Positions 1 to 9,525 are shown, numbered from the stretch's first letter. The stretch: 64,000 nucleotides of DNA from CAZKVU01 sp964556475 (GCA_964556475.1 CAZKVU010000002.1:12460-76459); one strand, 5' to 3'. Notes: generated from the letters alone by a model not told the origin. Translations and numbers: made by a program.

Positions 1-1
1 G

Positions 2-2836
2 AACAGAATACAGAAAATTGTTGATCAGATAAATCTTCTTGAGGATGATGTTCGTGACCTTAAAGACGCTGACTTTAAAAAGGAAACAGAGAAACTTAAG
101 AAACAGGTTCAGAGCGGAGAGAAAACATTAGATGAAATCCTCCCATGGGCTTATGCTCTCGTTCGAGAAGCATCTCGCAGAGTACTTGGTCTACGACACT
201 ACGATGTTCAGCTTATTGCTGGTATTGCACTTCATGAAGGGAAAGTCGCAGAGCAGAAAACTGGTGAAGGTAAAACATTGTCAGCAACTGCGCCGCTTTA
301 TCTTAATGCCCTTATGGGGCGTGGAGCTCACCTAGTAACTGTTAACGACTATTTAGCCCGTCGTGATGCCGGCTGGATGGGACAAGTATATGACTTCCTT
401 GGTCTGACAGTTTCGGCAATGATTTCTGAGAAGTCATTTAGCTTTGATGCTGAATATTTTGACGAAACCGCTTCTGATTGGAGATTAATTCATCTAAAAC
501 CACTCGAAAGCAGAAAGGAAGCCTACCTTGCCGATATAACCTATGGTATTAATTCAGAATTTGGATTTGATTATCTTCGCGACAACATGGCAAAAGAGCC
601 TGAAAATGTTGTACAGCGTGATTTTTACTTTAGCATTATCGATGAGGTTGATTCAGTCCTTATTGATGAAGCCCGAACTCCGCATATTATTTCTGCGGCA
701 ATAGAGCAAGATGTCTCAAAATACTACGATTATGCGAAAAATGTTGAGCGATTAGATGATACAGATTATATTCTGGATGAGAAAACACGAACTGCACATT
801 TAAATGATAAAGGAATTGAAAAACTGGAAAAAATGCTCGGATATTCAAATATTTATGAGCAAGATTATGAGGCTTTATACCATGTAGAAGCTGCGCTTAA
901 GGCACGAACTTTATTTAAGAAAGATAAAGACTATATCGTTCGCAACAACGAAGTCATTATTGTCGATGAATTCACTGGTCGCTTATTAGAAGGCAGAAGA
1001 TTTTCAGAGGGATTGCATCAAGCCATCGAAGCCAAAGAGCGAGTCGAAATTAAACGAGAGTCAAAAACATTAGCAACCGTCTCTTTGCAGAATTACTTCA
1101 GAATGTATGACAAGCTGGCAGGTATGACCGGAACAGCGTCCACAGAGGCAGAAGAATTTAATAAGATATATAAACTCGAAACGCTCGTAATCCCGACACA
1201 TATTCAGGTTACTCGTAAGGATCTTGCCGATCTTATTTACAAAACAGAAAGAGGCAAGTTTACTGCATTGGTAGATGAGATTGCACAAATACACGCAGAA
1301 GGTCGACCAGTGCTTGTTGGAACAAGCGCTATTGATAAAAACGAGCTTTTGTCACGTTTGCTTAAAAAGAAAGGTGTTACTCATGAAGTCCTTAATGCAA
1401 AAAATCATGAACGAGAGGCACATATCATTGCAAATGCTGGAAAAAAAGGTGCAATTACAATTGCAACCAACATGGCTGGCCGTGGAGTTGATATTGTGCT
1501 TGGTGGTGAAACGCCTAATAAATTCGAACGAAATACCGAGGATGATTCTGACAAAACGCGAAAGAAAATGGAGAAGGCGTACGAAGATGCCAAAAAGGAA
1601 TGGCAGAAACAGCACGATGAAGTAGTAGCACTTGGAGGTTTGTATGTTATTGGTACAGAGCGTCATGAATCGCGACGTATCGATAATCAGCTAAGAGGTA
1701 GAGCAGGTCGTCAGGGTGATCCAGGCACAACCCGCTTCTTTGTTTCTCTTGAAGATGATATGATGCGTATTTTTGGAGGTGAGCAAGTTGCAAAGATGAT
1801 GGATTTCTTCAAACTCCCTGAAGATCAACCGCTTGAGCACATGATGGTTTCTAAAGCATTGGAACAGGCTCAAACAAAAGTTGAGGGTCACAATTTTGAT
1901 ATTCGTAAGCATTTGGTTGAATATGACGATGTTTTGAACAAGCAACGCGATATTTTGTACAAAATGCGTCAAGCGATATTGTTTGCAACCCCTGAGGATC
2001 CGAAACATCTTGAAGAAGAAATCGAACGAGCATTTTCAGAGCAAGTCGAGAATTTACTGAATATGTATGTTTTTGTTGAAGCCGAGCCAGATTTCGATAA
2101 ATTTGCAGCAGAACTCGATGTTATTTTACCTGCTAGTGCTGACAAACTTATAGAAACAATACAATCTTCTGTCACAAGTCGTGAAGATGCAGCTGAAATG
2201 GCCCTGAAGATGTTTAAAAAGCTTTATTCCGATCGTAGAAAGGAAGTTGGTAATGAGGTATGGACACAAGTTGTTAAATTTATCTTCTTAGATATTTCAG
2301 ATAAGTTATGGACAGATCATCTAACGGCAATTGAGGATTTACGCCAAGGTATTAACTTGCGTGGATATGCGCAGCTCGATCCATTGACAGAATATAAGAA
2401 TGAAGCCTTTTCAATGTTTGAAAAATTGTTGAATGACATCAGCTTTGATTTTGTCCGTCGCATTTTCCAAATAAAAGTCACTGATGAACAAGCTGTAACG
2501 GAGCAGATGAAGGTTTCAGTTGCTGAAGATGCTGTGTACTCTGCTGCTGAACAAAAAAATTCGCTCAAAGAGCCGGAACCTGTTCGGATGTTAACACAAC
2601 AGGAACCACAATACATTGAAGATGCTGAGATTGTCAGAGAACCTGAACATGAAGAGCACAAGCATCATGAACATCACCATAATCACGATCATAGCCATTC
2701 CCATGATGAAAATGATCAGCAACAATTCGGATTCAAAGTAACAGCTCCGGGCCAAACCGTCAAAAAACCAGATAGAAACGATCCATGCTGGTGTGGGAGC
2801 GGGAAGAAGTATAAGAAATGTCATTATCCAAACTAG
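2..2836 (+). CDS. secA: SecA preprotein translocase ATPase (5' end outside window)
   Basis: Motor ATPase that drives preproteins through SecYEG. The reading frame is open from base 2, so the start codon lies upstream; 944 codons are visible. Walker A (TGEGKT) is at about bases 257-274, the DEAD-type box IIDEVDSVLIDEART at about 635-680, the helicase motif TNMAGRGVDI near 1465 and RRIDNQLRGRAGRQGDPG near 1675. The C-terminus has a strongly His-rich linker (about 2639-2713) followed by a SEC-C zinc motif CWCGSGKKYKKCH. SEC-C normally binds zinc and contacts SecB or ribosomes; the His-rich stretch is additional to it. The end of the gene is duplicated just downstream (see repeat). Identification is secure. 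Confidence 0.97.
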   Translation, partial: NRIQKIVDQINLLEDDVRDLKDADFKKETEKLKKQVQSGEKTLDEILPWAYALVREASRRVLGLRHYDVQLIAGIALHEGKVAEQKTGEGKTLSATAPLYLNALMGRGAHLVTVNDYLARRDAGWMGQVYDFLGLTVSAMISEKSFSFDAEYFDETASDWRLIHLKPLESRKEAYLADITYGINSEFGFDYLRDNMAKEPENVVQRDFYFSIIDEVDSVLIDEARTPHIISAAIEQDVSKYYDYAKNVERLDDTDYILDEKTRTAHLNDKGIEKLEKMLGYSNIYEQDYEALYHVEAALKARTLFKKDKDYIVRNNEVIIVDEFTGRLLEGRRFSEGLHQAIEAKERVEIKRESKTLATVSLQNYFRMYDKLAGMTGTASTEAEEFNKIYKLETLVIPTHIQVTRKDLADLIYKTERGKFTALVDEIAQIHAEGRPVLVGTSAIDKNELLSRLLKKKGVTHEVLNAKNHEREAHIIANAGKKGAITIATNMAGRGVDIVLGGETPNKFERNTEDDSDKTRKKMEKAYEDAKKEWQKQHDEVVALGGLYVIGTERHESRRIDNQLRGRAGRQGDPGTTRFFVSLEDDMMRIFGGEQVAKMMDFFKLPEDQPLEHMMVSKALEQAQTKVEGHNFDIRKHLVEYDDVLNKQRDILYKMRQAILFATPEDPKHLEEEIERAFSEQVENLLNMYVFVEAEPDFDKFAAELDVILPASADKLIETIQSSVTSREDAAEMALKMFKKLYSDRRKEVGNEVWTQVVKFIFLDISDKLWTDHLTAIEDLRQGINLRGYAQLDPLTEYKNEAFSMFEKLLNDISFDFVRRIFQIKVTDEQAVTEQMKVSVAEDAVYSAAEQKNSLKEPEPVRMLTQQEPQYIEDAEIVREPEHEEHKHHEHHHNHDHSHSHDENDQQQFGFKVTAPGQTVKKPDRNDPCWCGSGKKYKKCHYPN

Positions 2837-2883
2837 AATGAATTTCTTGAACTTCGTATAAGAAATGTCATTATCCAAACTAG
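2809..2883. repeat. 28-bp direct repeat duplicating the secA 3' end
   Basis: Bases 2809-2836, which encode the last residues of SecA and its stop codon, recur identically at 2856-2883, 47 bp downstream. The second copy supplies the stop codon of the convergent ABC permease on the minus strand (TAG read from 2882-2880). Seen directly in the sequence; the origin by slippage or local duplication is inferred. Confidence 0.9.
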
Positions 2884-3677
2884 CTACTTGCGCTTGTATA
2901 GTGTTTGAGTGCAAAATTCCAGAAGATATGCGAGGCGAATAAAGCGACAATTGAGAACATCATACAAAAAATTATTTCGGATACATTTAGTTTCCCGAGC
3001 AATGCAAGCGTTGGGGGTGCGACAACGAACAAAAAAGGCACAAACAGCAAATAGATAGCGACCCCAAGACCACGAAAAACTCCAGGTGGATAGCGCAATA
3101 ATCCGGTGATATATCCCAGAAGATCCTTCATATTTGTCAGAATTGGATTCCACATGAGAAATGTCATAATAGTGAACCACAAACTATACAAAAGGATGAG
3201 AGATGAAATCGACATAAGAGCAAAGACTGCGGCGTTGAGCAAGGTTATTTTAAAATGGAAATAATTGACGAAATAAACAATCAATCCAATTGATGCAACA
3301 AGCCTAGCGAAAGCCTGGAATCGGAATTCGGCCGTGCTGAGTAAGAACTGTGAATTAATCGGCTTCAGCAATATGCTATCAAGTTCACCTTTATAAATAA
3401 TCTCTGCCATTCGACTCAAACCACCATAAAAAAAGACCTCAAGAAGTGCTCGCTCTAAATTAAATACAATAGTGAGAATGATCATTTCTCCTTGTGTCCA
3501 CCCATACACATTGTGAACCTTAAATGTCAGAAGAATAATAGTGACTAAATGGAGTCCGGTAAAAATCAAACCAGAAAACATTCCTGAGTAAAAATTACCA
3601 ATATATGCTACGAGATTTGCAAAGCTAGCTTTCACTTGCGCTCTGTATACATTGCCATAATTAACCCAGGTGTTCAT
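2880..3677 (-). CDS. ABC-2 type exporter permease (COG3694-like)
   Basis: Membrane subunit of an ABC-2 type exporter, 265 residues with about six hydrophobic segments, for example around residues 35-55, 115-140, 145-170, 200-225 and 230-250. It overlaps the preceding permease by 4 bp and belongs to a three-gene operon with two permeases and one ATPase. That arrangement matches the COG4586/COG4587/COG3694 family of uncharacterised exporters. The substrate cannot be read from sequence; polysaccharide, lipid or drug export are all possible. The C-terminus runs into a duplicated copy of the secA 3' end. Confidence 0.8.
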   Translation of the reverse strand: MNTWVNYGNVYRAQVKASFANLVAYIGNFYSGMFSGLIFTGLHLVTIILLTFKVHNVYGWTQGEMIILTIVFNLERALLEVFFYGGLSRMAEIIYKGELDSILLKPINSQFLLSTAEFRFQAFARLVASIGLIVYFVNYFHFKITLLNAAVFALMSISSLILLYSLWFTIMTFLMWNPILTNMKDLLGYITGLLRYPPGVFRGLGVAIYLLFVPFLFVVAPPTLALLGKLNVSEIIFCMMFSIVALFASHIFWNFALKHYTSASS

Positions 3678-4471
3678 TGTCCAACAGCGGTAAATTTCTT
3701 AACGCCCTGACTCCAAGCTATTTTGTAAACGATGCCTAAGCCTACAAGCCAGATTAATTGCTGACAAATAACCGTAATCATTTCATCAGGTGATAACTTA
3801 CCCATTAATGCTAAGGTCGGATAATAGGTGATCCACGGAAATGGCGTAAGACCAATCAATAACTGAAACGAATGTGGGAGTAGGTTTAATGGAATGATGT
3901 ATCCACCATATATAAGACTCAGTATAAATCCCATGTCCATGATACCATCAATTTGAGTAATCCAGAAGGCGAGTAATCCAATGATCATTTTGAAGGTAAA
4001 CGAAACAGCGAGTGCACCAGTAATAATAAGCGCAATTAGGGGCACTTTTTCTACTGAAGGCGAAAAGAAAGTTACATTTTTAAAAAACGCAATAAGAATA
4101 ATCGCTGCTACGATTCCAAACGAACCCTGGAGAATTCTATATGGCATTTCCTCGAAGAACATAAGCCAATAATATGAAAAAGGGCGAACAAGTTGACCCG
4201 AGAGATACCCAAGGCGAATATCATAAAATGAAATATGCTCCTCAATATGGATTACGAGAATATTACTTGCAAGCATTAAAACAAGATAATATGTTGTGAA
4301 GTCTGATTCATTCCATGAACCTAACGATCCACCTGTATTTTGCAGTGCTCCATGCCAAAATAGAATCAATATTACCGGGTTTATGACGGTCATTAGGAAC
4401 CATACGAATGACCGCATTCGTTGCGCCAAAACACGCTGGAGATGTATGAGCAGTATGCGAATATACCTCAT
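3674..4471 (-). CDS. ABC-2 type exporter permease (COG4587-like)
   Basis: Second membrane subunit of the exporter, 265 residues, with hydrophobic segments near residues 20-40, 60-80, 115-135, 145-170, 180-200 and 230-250. A basic N-terminal stretch precedes the first membrane segment. It overlaps the ATPase gene by 4 bp and the other permease by 4 bp, which suggests translational coupling and a heteromeric pore. Family assignment rests on size, topology and gene order; the substrate is unknown. Confidence 0.8.
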   Translation of the reverse strand: MRYIRILLIHLQRVLAQRMRSFVWFLMTVINPVILILFWHGALQNTGGSLGSWNESDFTTYYLVLMLASNILVIHIEEHISFYDIRLGYLSGQLVRPFSYYWLMFFEEMPYRILQGSFGIVAAIILIAFFKNVTFFSPSVEKVPLIALIITGALAVSFTFKMIIGLLAFWITQIDGIMDMGFILSLIYGGYIIPLNLLPHSFQLLIGLTPFPWITYYPTLALMGKLSPDEMITVICQQLIWLVGLGIVYKIAWSQGVKKFTAVGQ

Positions 4472-5451
4472 GACGACTTCATACTTTTAAAGAATGTTCG
4501 GACAACATCTTCAATATTTGGCTCTTCTATGTTTAAGTCATCCACGGGGAATTCTTGAAGTAATTTTGAGGCAATAATTTTTGCAGAGTCTTTAGGAACT
4601 GCGAGTACTACTTTTTGTGGCTTATATTTTTTTACCTCACCAAGTTTTAACAATTGACTTTTCTCAACTTCCTTTGTGAAAACCACTGAAAGAAGTTTAT
4701 TTTTTGTGTATCGGGAGATGAGTTGCGAAAAGCTTCCATCGTAAATAATAGTTCCATGATCTATAACAATAACTCTTTTACATAAATCCCGAACATCAGC
4801 CATATAGTGACTGGTTAGAATAATCGTTGCATTAAAGTTTTTATTATAATCGCGTACAAAATTTCTCACGTTATGCTGAACAACAACATCAAGACCTATT
4901 GTTGGCTCATCAAGGAATAAGATTTTTGGGGAATGAAGGAGTTGCCCAATGAGTTCACATTTCATTCGCTGTCCTAATGATAACTGTCTGACTTGAATAT
5001 TCAGTACATCTTTAACATCAAGCATTTCAACAAGATTATCAAGCGTTCTTTTGAATAGTGCATCTGGAATTCTATATATCTCTTTGTTCAATAAATATGA
5101 TTCATATGGAGGCAAATCCCACCACAACTGGTTTTTTTGACCCATAACAAGCGAGATTTTTCTGAGAAAATCATGATCTCGCTTTGAAGGAGTGTACCCA
5201 AGCACTTCAATCTCGCCAGATGATGGATGAATAAGGCCAGATAAACATTTGAGCGTGGTTGTTTTGCCGGCACCATTTGGCCCAATAAAACCTATAAGTT
5301 CTCCCTCTTCTATATCAAAAGAGATGTCGTGAACGGCTGTTTTGTTATAGTACTTTCGATGAACAACTGACTTAAGTGAGCCGATAAAGCCTGGCTGCTT
5401 TTCATAGACACGAAAATGCTTAGTTAGATTGTGCACATGAATTGTGGACAT
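4468..5451 (-). CDS. ABC transporter ATP-binding subunit (COG4586-like)
   Basis: Cytoplasmic ATPase of the exporter, 327 residues. Walker A GPNGAGKTTTLK is near residue 56, the signature LSLGQRMKCELIG near 158, Walker B ILFLDEPTIGLD near 178 and the switch histidine in ILTSHYMAD near 212. A C-terminal extension of about 90 residues follows the nucleotide-binding domain, as in COG4586 proteins. It is the first gene of the operon; a TAGAAT -10 box lies 6 nt before the ATG, so the mRNA is probably leaderless. Catalytic motifs are intact. Confidence 0.93.
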   Translation of the reverse strand: MSTIHVHNLTKHFRVYEKQPGFIGSLKSVVHRKYYNKTAVHDISFDIEEGELIGFIGPNGAGKTTTLKCLSGLIHPSSGEIEVLGYTPSKRDHDFLRKISLVMGQKNQLWWDLPPYESYLLNKEIYRIPDALFKRTLDNLVEMLDVKDVLNIQVRQLSLGQRMKCELIGQLLHSPKILFLDEPTIGLDVVVQHNVRNFVRDYNKNFNATIILTSHYMADVRDLCKRVIVIDHGTIIYDGSFSQLISRYTKNKLLSVVFTKEVEKSQLLKLGEVKKYKPQKVVLAVPKDSAKIIASKLLQEFPVDDLNIEEPNIEDVVRTFFKSMKSS

Positions 5452-5457
5452 GAATGT

Positions 5458-5463
5458 ATTCTA
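5458..5463 (-). promoter_or_regulatory. -10 box of the ABC exporter operon
   Basis: TAGAAT on the minus strand preceded by TGC (extended -10), 6 nt before the ATG at 5451. The expected transcription start coincides with the start codon. Confidence 0.6.
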
Positions 5464-5470
5464 GCAGAAT

Positions 5471-6712
5471 TTATTTCTCTAAAGCCTCTATTTCGAGAAG
5501 TCTATTATATTTAGATAGCCTATCAGATCGGGACATTGAGCCTGTTTTTATGAATTCAGCTCCACATGCATAGGCGAGATCTGCAATAAACGAGTCCTCA
5601 GTCTCACCGGATCTATGCGATATTACGACTTTCCAACCTGCCTCCTGTGTTTTTTTAATGGCCTGCACTGTTTCTAATAATGACCCGATCTGGTTCACTT
5701 TTATCAAAACCGAATTTGATGCCAGTTTTTCTATACCTTGCTGGATTCGATGAATATTAGTGACATATAAATCATCACCAACAACCATGTGATGCGGTGT
5801 TACTTTTGCAGTAAATTCAGTAAATGCTGCCCAGTCGTCTTCATGAAAAGGATCCTCAAAAGACATAATGTTGTATCGCTCAATAAGACCCATATAGAAA
5901 TTCATGAGTTCCTGTGGAGACCAATGCGCATTTTCCTTTTTCAGATCATATGAACCGTTTGTATAAAATTCAGAAGCAGCGACATCTGTAGCAAGATCAA
6001 CAGCTTCGCGAGAATGTCCAGCATCACTGATCGCTTTTTCAAGATAGGAAAAGGCGTCGCTGTTTGAAGGGAGTACTGGAGCAAAACCACCTTCATCTCC
6101 AACAGAAATTGTAAACCCATCATTTTTTAGAATTGATTTCAAAGAATGAAAAATCTCAGAAGCTATACGAACACTCTCAGAAGGAATATTGTTTTTTGGT
6201 GAAATCATACATTCCTGGAAGTCGAGCACCCAGTTGGCATGTGCTCCACCGTTTATCACGTTAACAAGCAGTCGTGGAAAATTGACATTTTTTTGAGAAA
6301 AGTATGAATCATGAATAGCTTTCCATAGAGGAACATTTTGATAACAAGAAAGCGCTCGTGCTGCCGCTAAAGATACTGCAAGAACTGCATTTGCGCCGAG
6401 GTGTGATTTATTTTCCGTACCATCAAGTTCCAGTAATTTATTATCAATAGCCTCAAGATTTTCAATGTCGTAGCCTTTCAATCCACTCTGTATCGTATCT
6501 CTTATATGACCAATTGCCATCAATACACCCTGACCATGATATTTGGCATTATCACCATCGCGGAGCTCAAGTGCCTCATGTGAGCCGGTTGATGCGCCAG
6601 ATGGAACACTTGCGCCTCCTATCATGCCGTTTTCGAGCTTTACATACGCTTTAACAGTGGGATTCCCTCGTGAGTCTAGTACTTGCAGTGCATAAATGTC
6701 TGTTATTTTCAT
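5471..6712 (-). CDS. eno: Enolase
   Basis: Interconverts 2-phosphoglycerate and phosphoenolpyruvate in glycolysis. The 413-residue protein is slightly shorter than the usual 420-435. It carries the N-terminal LDSRGNPTV motif, the ASTG loop (SGASTGSHEALELRDGD), metal-binding regions around SVGDEGGFAP and FEDPF, GDDLYVTN with its catalytic-region Asp, and the family signature SHRSGETEDSFIADLA. The usual late KTGAPSRTDR reads KTGSMSRSDR. It follows the 5'-3' exonuclease gene by 6 bp, so both are probably on one transcript starting at that gene. Confidence 0.97.
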   Translation of the reverse strand: MKITDIYALQVLDSRGNPTVKAYVKLENGMIGGASVPSGASTGSHEALELRDGDNAKYHGQGVLMAIGHIRDTIQSGLKGYDIENLEAIDNKLLELDGTENKSHLGANAVLAVSLAAARALSCYQNVPLWKAIHDSYFSQKNVNFPRLLVNVINGGAHANWVLDFQECMISPKNNIPSESVRIASEIFHSLKSILKNDGFTISVGDEGGFAPVLPSNSDAFSYLEKAISDAGHSREAVDLATDVAASEFYTNGSYDLKKENAHWSPQELMNFYMGLIERYNIMSFEDPFHEDDWAAFTEFTAKVTPHHMVVGDDLYVTNIHRIQQGIEKLASNSVLIKVNQIGSLLETVQAIKKTQEAGWKVVISHRSGETEDSFIADLAYACGAEFIKTGSMSRSDRLSKYNRLLEIEALEK

Positions 6713-6718
6713 GATGAT

Positions 6719-7654
6719 TTAAAATAATCCTAACTGGTTTTTGTCCTTTTCTGGTTTATTTTTTTCAGGCTCCTTTTTCTGCTGAAAAGGATCAGCAAAC
6801 AATCGCTGTTTAATACTTCTAAATTGATACTCATCGAAAAACTCCTTTAATTTTTCATTATAAGAGTTAAAACGAAAGTTTTCTAGGTCAATTTCAATAT
6901 TAATGTCATGTTTAAGGAGGGCAAGCTTTTTGGACATGAGTGCATCATCTTTTCCATCAATCAGTTTCTTTTTGACTGATTCGTTTTCAACATCATCAAT
7001 ATGCGCATAGAGCTCCTCGACAGTTCCAAACTGATTTATTAGGTTCGCGGCAGTTTTTTGACCAATACCAGCAACACCCTTATAGTTATCAGATGGATCA
7101 CCGGCAAGTGCCTTAAAATCTGCAATATATTGTGGTTCGATATTAAAACGTTTTTGTACGGCTTTATCGTCGTATACAAGTGGTTTAGCTCCACCATTTT
7201 GAGGGCTGATAACAAGAGTGTGATGTTTTGTATCAACAAGCTGCAGGATATCTTTATCGCCGGTAAAAATCAGCTTTACAATATTGTTCTCTTTGAGCTC
7301 GGTAGCAATCGTTGCAATGAGATCATCCGCCTCAAAGCCATCGAGTTCAACATAGTGGATGCCAGCTGCCAGTAAATATTCACGAACCATGGGAAATTGC
7401 TTAATTAAGTCCTCTTCAACTTTTGGTCTATGCGATCTATATTCGGGGAATAACTCATCTCTAAATGTCTTGGCGGCTGTGTCAAAGCATATAATTACAT
7501 GTGTTGCTTTAAATTCAGAAATAGCGGTATGGAGCATCGTTACAAAGCCATAGAGTGCATTAGTTGGTACTCCATCTTTCGTTTTAAACGCAGGAAGCGC
7601 ATGGTAGGCTCGATGGATAATTGCATTTCCATCAACAATCAGGAGTGTATCCAT
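6719..7654 (-). CDS. Stand-alone 5'-3' exonuclease (PolA N-domain/FEN) with clamp-binding tail
   Basis: Flap endonuclease/5'-3' exonuclease equivalent to the N-terminal domain of DNA polymerase I, 311 residues with no polymerase part. Acidic metal-binding motifs are visible: LIVDGNAIIHRAYHALPA at the N-terminus, GFEADDLIATIA near residue 104, FTGDKDILQLV near 131 and the helix-hairpin-helix region DPSDNYKGVAGIGQKTA near 188. A charged Lys/Glu tail ends in QLGLF, which fits the bacterial beta-clamp-binding consensus QLxLF. It likely removes RNA primers and flaps in Okazaki fragment processing. A TATACT -10 box lies 6 nt before the ATG. Confidence 0.92.
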   Translation of the reverse strand: MDTLLIVDGNAIIHRAYHALPAFKTKDGVPTNALYGFVTMLHTAISEFKATHVIICFDTAAKTFRDELFPEYRSHRPKVEEDLIKQFPMVREYLLAAGIHYVELDGFEADDLIATIATELKENNIVKLIFTGDKDILQLVDTKHHTLVISPQNGGAKPLVYDDKAVQKRFNIEPQYIADFKALAGDPSDNYKGVAGIGQKTAANLINQFGTVEELYAHIDDVENESVKKKLIDGKDDALMSKKLALLKHDINIEIDLENFRFNSYNEKLKEFFDEYQFRSIKQRLFADPFQQKKEPEKNKPEKDKNQLGLF

Positions 7655-7660
7655 AGCAGA

Positions 7661-7666
7661 AGTATA
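7661..7666 (-). promoter_or_regulatory. -10 box of the exonuclease-eno unit
   Basis: TATACT on the minus strand, 6 nt before the ATG at 7654, predicting a leaderless transcript that would also carry eno. Confidence 0.55.
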
Positions 7667-9514
7667 CTAATTTTCAGTCTTTTTTTTGCCAACGATTTTC
7701 TCGAACTCATCACCATCAATACTTTCTTTCTTCAGAAGCTCATCGGCAACATTATCAAGTGCTTTGCGATTTTTCTTAATGAGGGCAATAGCCTGAACAT
7801 AGCATTCGTCAATAATTCTTTTCACCTCGTTGTCTATTTTGCTCATTGTTGCTTCTGAAACAGGATTTTGTCCATAGTATGATTTACCCCATTCTGTAAT
7901 ATCTTGTGTCGGGCCAAAATTGATAGGGCCAAGGCTGCTCATTCCGTAATCAACAACCATACCTCGAGCAATTTGTGTTGCCTGATCAAAGTCATTAGAA
8001 GCGCCAGTCGTAACATCTCCAAAAACTACCTCCTCAGCAGCGCGTCCACCAAGCATAGAGGTTATCATATGCAAGAGTCTGGATTTAGTGTGATGTAAGC
8101 GATCCTGACTTGGTGGGATAAGCGTATGACCAAGCGACATACCACGTGAAACAATTGAAATGCGGTGTACTGGATCTGTGTCGCCTTGGAAATGAGTGAC
8201 AATAGCATGACCACCTTCGTGATAAGCAGTAATCTTTTTATCAAGATCGCTCTGTAGACGTTTCTTTTCAGGGCCAAGTTTAACTTTTGTAGCGGCCTCT
8301 TCGAGATCGTCCATTGAAATGCTATCCTTATCATGGCGGGCTGCTAAAATAGCAGCTTCATTAAGCATGTTTTCAATATCTGCTCCAGAGAAACCTACAG
8401 TACGGCGTGCGAGCTTTTCGAATGAGACTTCCTTTGCCATTGGCTTTCCTTGAGCATGAATTTTAAGAATTGCCTGTCTCCCTTCAAGATCTGGATAATC
8501 AACGATAACTCGTCGATCAAATCTTCCAGGTCTTAACAGAGCGGGGTCAAGCAAATCACCACGGTTTGTTGCAGCAATAACGATAACTTTATCGTTTGGC
8601 GCAAATCCATCCATCTCAACCAAAATTTGGTTAAGTGTTTGTTCTCGTTCATCATGAGCTGGCATTGCTCCAACAGATCGGGTTCTACCAATTGCGTCAA
8701 CCTCATCAATAAAGATAATTGCTGGCGCACTCTTCTTAGCTGTTGCAAATAAGTCACGAACACGCGCTGCTCCAATTCCAACAAGCATTTCCATAAATTC
8801 TGATCCTGCAATAGAAAAGAATGGAACATTACTTTCTCCAGCCACTGCTTTTGCCAAGAGTGTTTTACCAGTACCGGCTGGGCCAACAAGAATAACACCC
8901 TTCGGTGGTCGAGCACCTAATCTACTGTATTTTTTAGGATTTTTTAGGAAATCAACAATTTCCTCAAGTTCTTTTTTTGCTTCATCGACACCGGCAACAT
9001 CTTTGAATGTTGTGCTAGACATTTTTTTCGTGTATCTCTTTGATTTAGCTTGACCGAATGAGAAAACAGAGTCTTGAGCGCCACGTGCTTGTCTAAAGAT
9101 GAAAATAAAGAATCCAATAATGAGAATTGTCGGTAGGATGCTATTAAGGAAGACAATAAACAGGGAGGTGTCGTCATTACTTTTAACATCGATAACTATT
9201 TTATCGGGATTTACCCCTGATTCTTGAAGAATTTTACGAAGACTATCTTCTGACTCCTTTTTTGCCTGAACTCGCGTGTCATTTTTATAGACAGCCGTTA
9301 TGGTATTACCGGTTCGTTCAATTTTTTCAACCTTACCTGCCTTTATATCTTTAATAACCGAGCTGATTGATTTTTGATTTCCCGACATGAATTCTTCAGA
9401 GCCGGCAATAATGGTCAAAATGAAGAAAATAACAAAAATAGCAATAAAAATCATTTTTATATCAATCTTGATCATTTTCATGCCATTTTCGACTGGTTTT
9501 TTTTGATTCGCCAT
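7667..9514 (-). CDS. ftsH: ATP-dependent zinc metalloprotease FtsH
   Basis: Membrane-anchored AAA+ protease that degrades misfolded membrane and regulatory proteins. Membrane segments lie near residues 20-42 and 120-142, flanking a small extracytoplasmic domain. Walker A GPAGTGKTLLAKA is near 210, Walker B IIFIDEVDAIG near 268, the second region of homology ATNRGDLLDPALLRPGRFDRR near 315 and the zinc site HEGGH near 435, with a late DYGMS segment. The pore motif reads FMEMLVG. An upstream ATG at 9523 is in frame, but the -10 box at 9526-9531 is too close to it, so the ATG at 9514 (MANQKK...) is preferred, giving 615 residues. Confidence 0.96.
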   Translation of the reverse strand: MANQKKPVENGMKMIKIDIKMIFIAIFVIFFILTIIAGSEEFMSGNQKSISSVIKDIKAGKVEKIERTGNTITAVYKNDTRVQAKKESEDSLRKILQESGVNPDKIVIDVKSNDDTSLFIVFLNSILPTILIIGFFIFIFRQARGAQDSVFSFGQAKSKRYTKKMSSTTFKDVAGVDEAKKELEEIVDFLKNPKKYSRLGARPPKGVILVGPAGTGKTLLAKAVAGESNVPFFSIAGSEFMEMLVGIGAARVRDLFATAKKSAPAIIFIDEVDAIGRTRSVGAMPAHDEREQTLNQILVEMDGFAPNDKVIVIAATNRGDLLDPALLRPGRFDRRVIVDYPDLEGRQAILKIHAQGKPMAKEVSFEKLARRTVGFSGADIENMLNEAAILAARHDKDSISMDDLEEAATKVKLGPEKKRLQSDLDKKITAYHEGGHAIVTHFQGDTDPVHRISIVSRGMSLGHTLIPPSQDRLHHTKSRLLHMITSMLGGRAAEEVVFGDVTTGASNDFDQATQIARGMVVDYGMSSLGPINFGPTQDITEWGKSYYGQNPVSEATMSKIDNEVKRIIDECYVQAIALIKKNRKALDNVADELLKKESIDGDEFEKIVGKKKTEN

Positions 9515-9525
9515 AGAGATCATAT

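Noticed and set aside
132..335. Short frame near the window start
   Set aside because: Lies out of frame inside secA, whose own frame is open from base 2 and encodes conserved SecA sequence.
1352..1666. Minus-strand frames inside secA, ftsH, murA and ftsZ
   Set aside because: All are shadows of strongly conserved plus- or minus-strand genes and carry no domain patterns of their own.
9515..9523. ftsH start at the upstream ATG 9523
   Set aside because: The extended -10 box ends 2 nt from it; the ATG at 9514 has the spacing used by other genes in the window.
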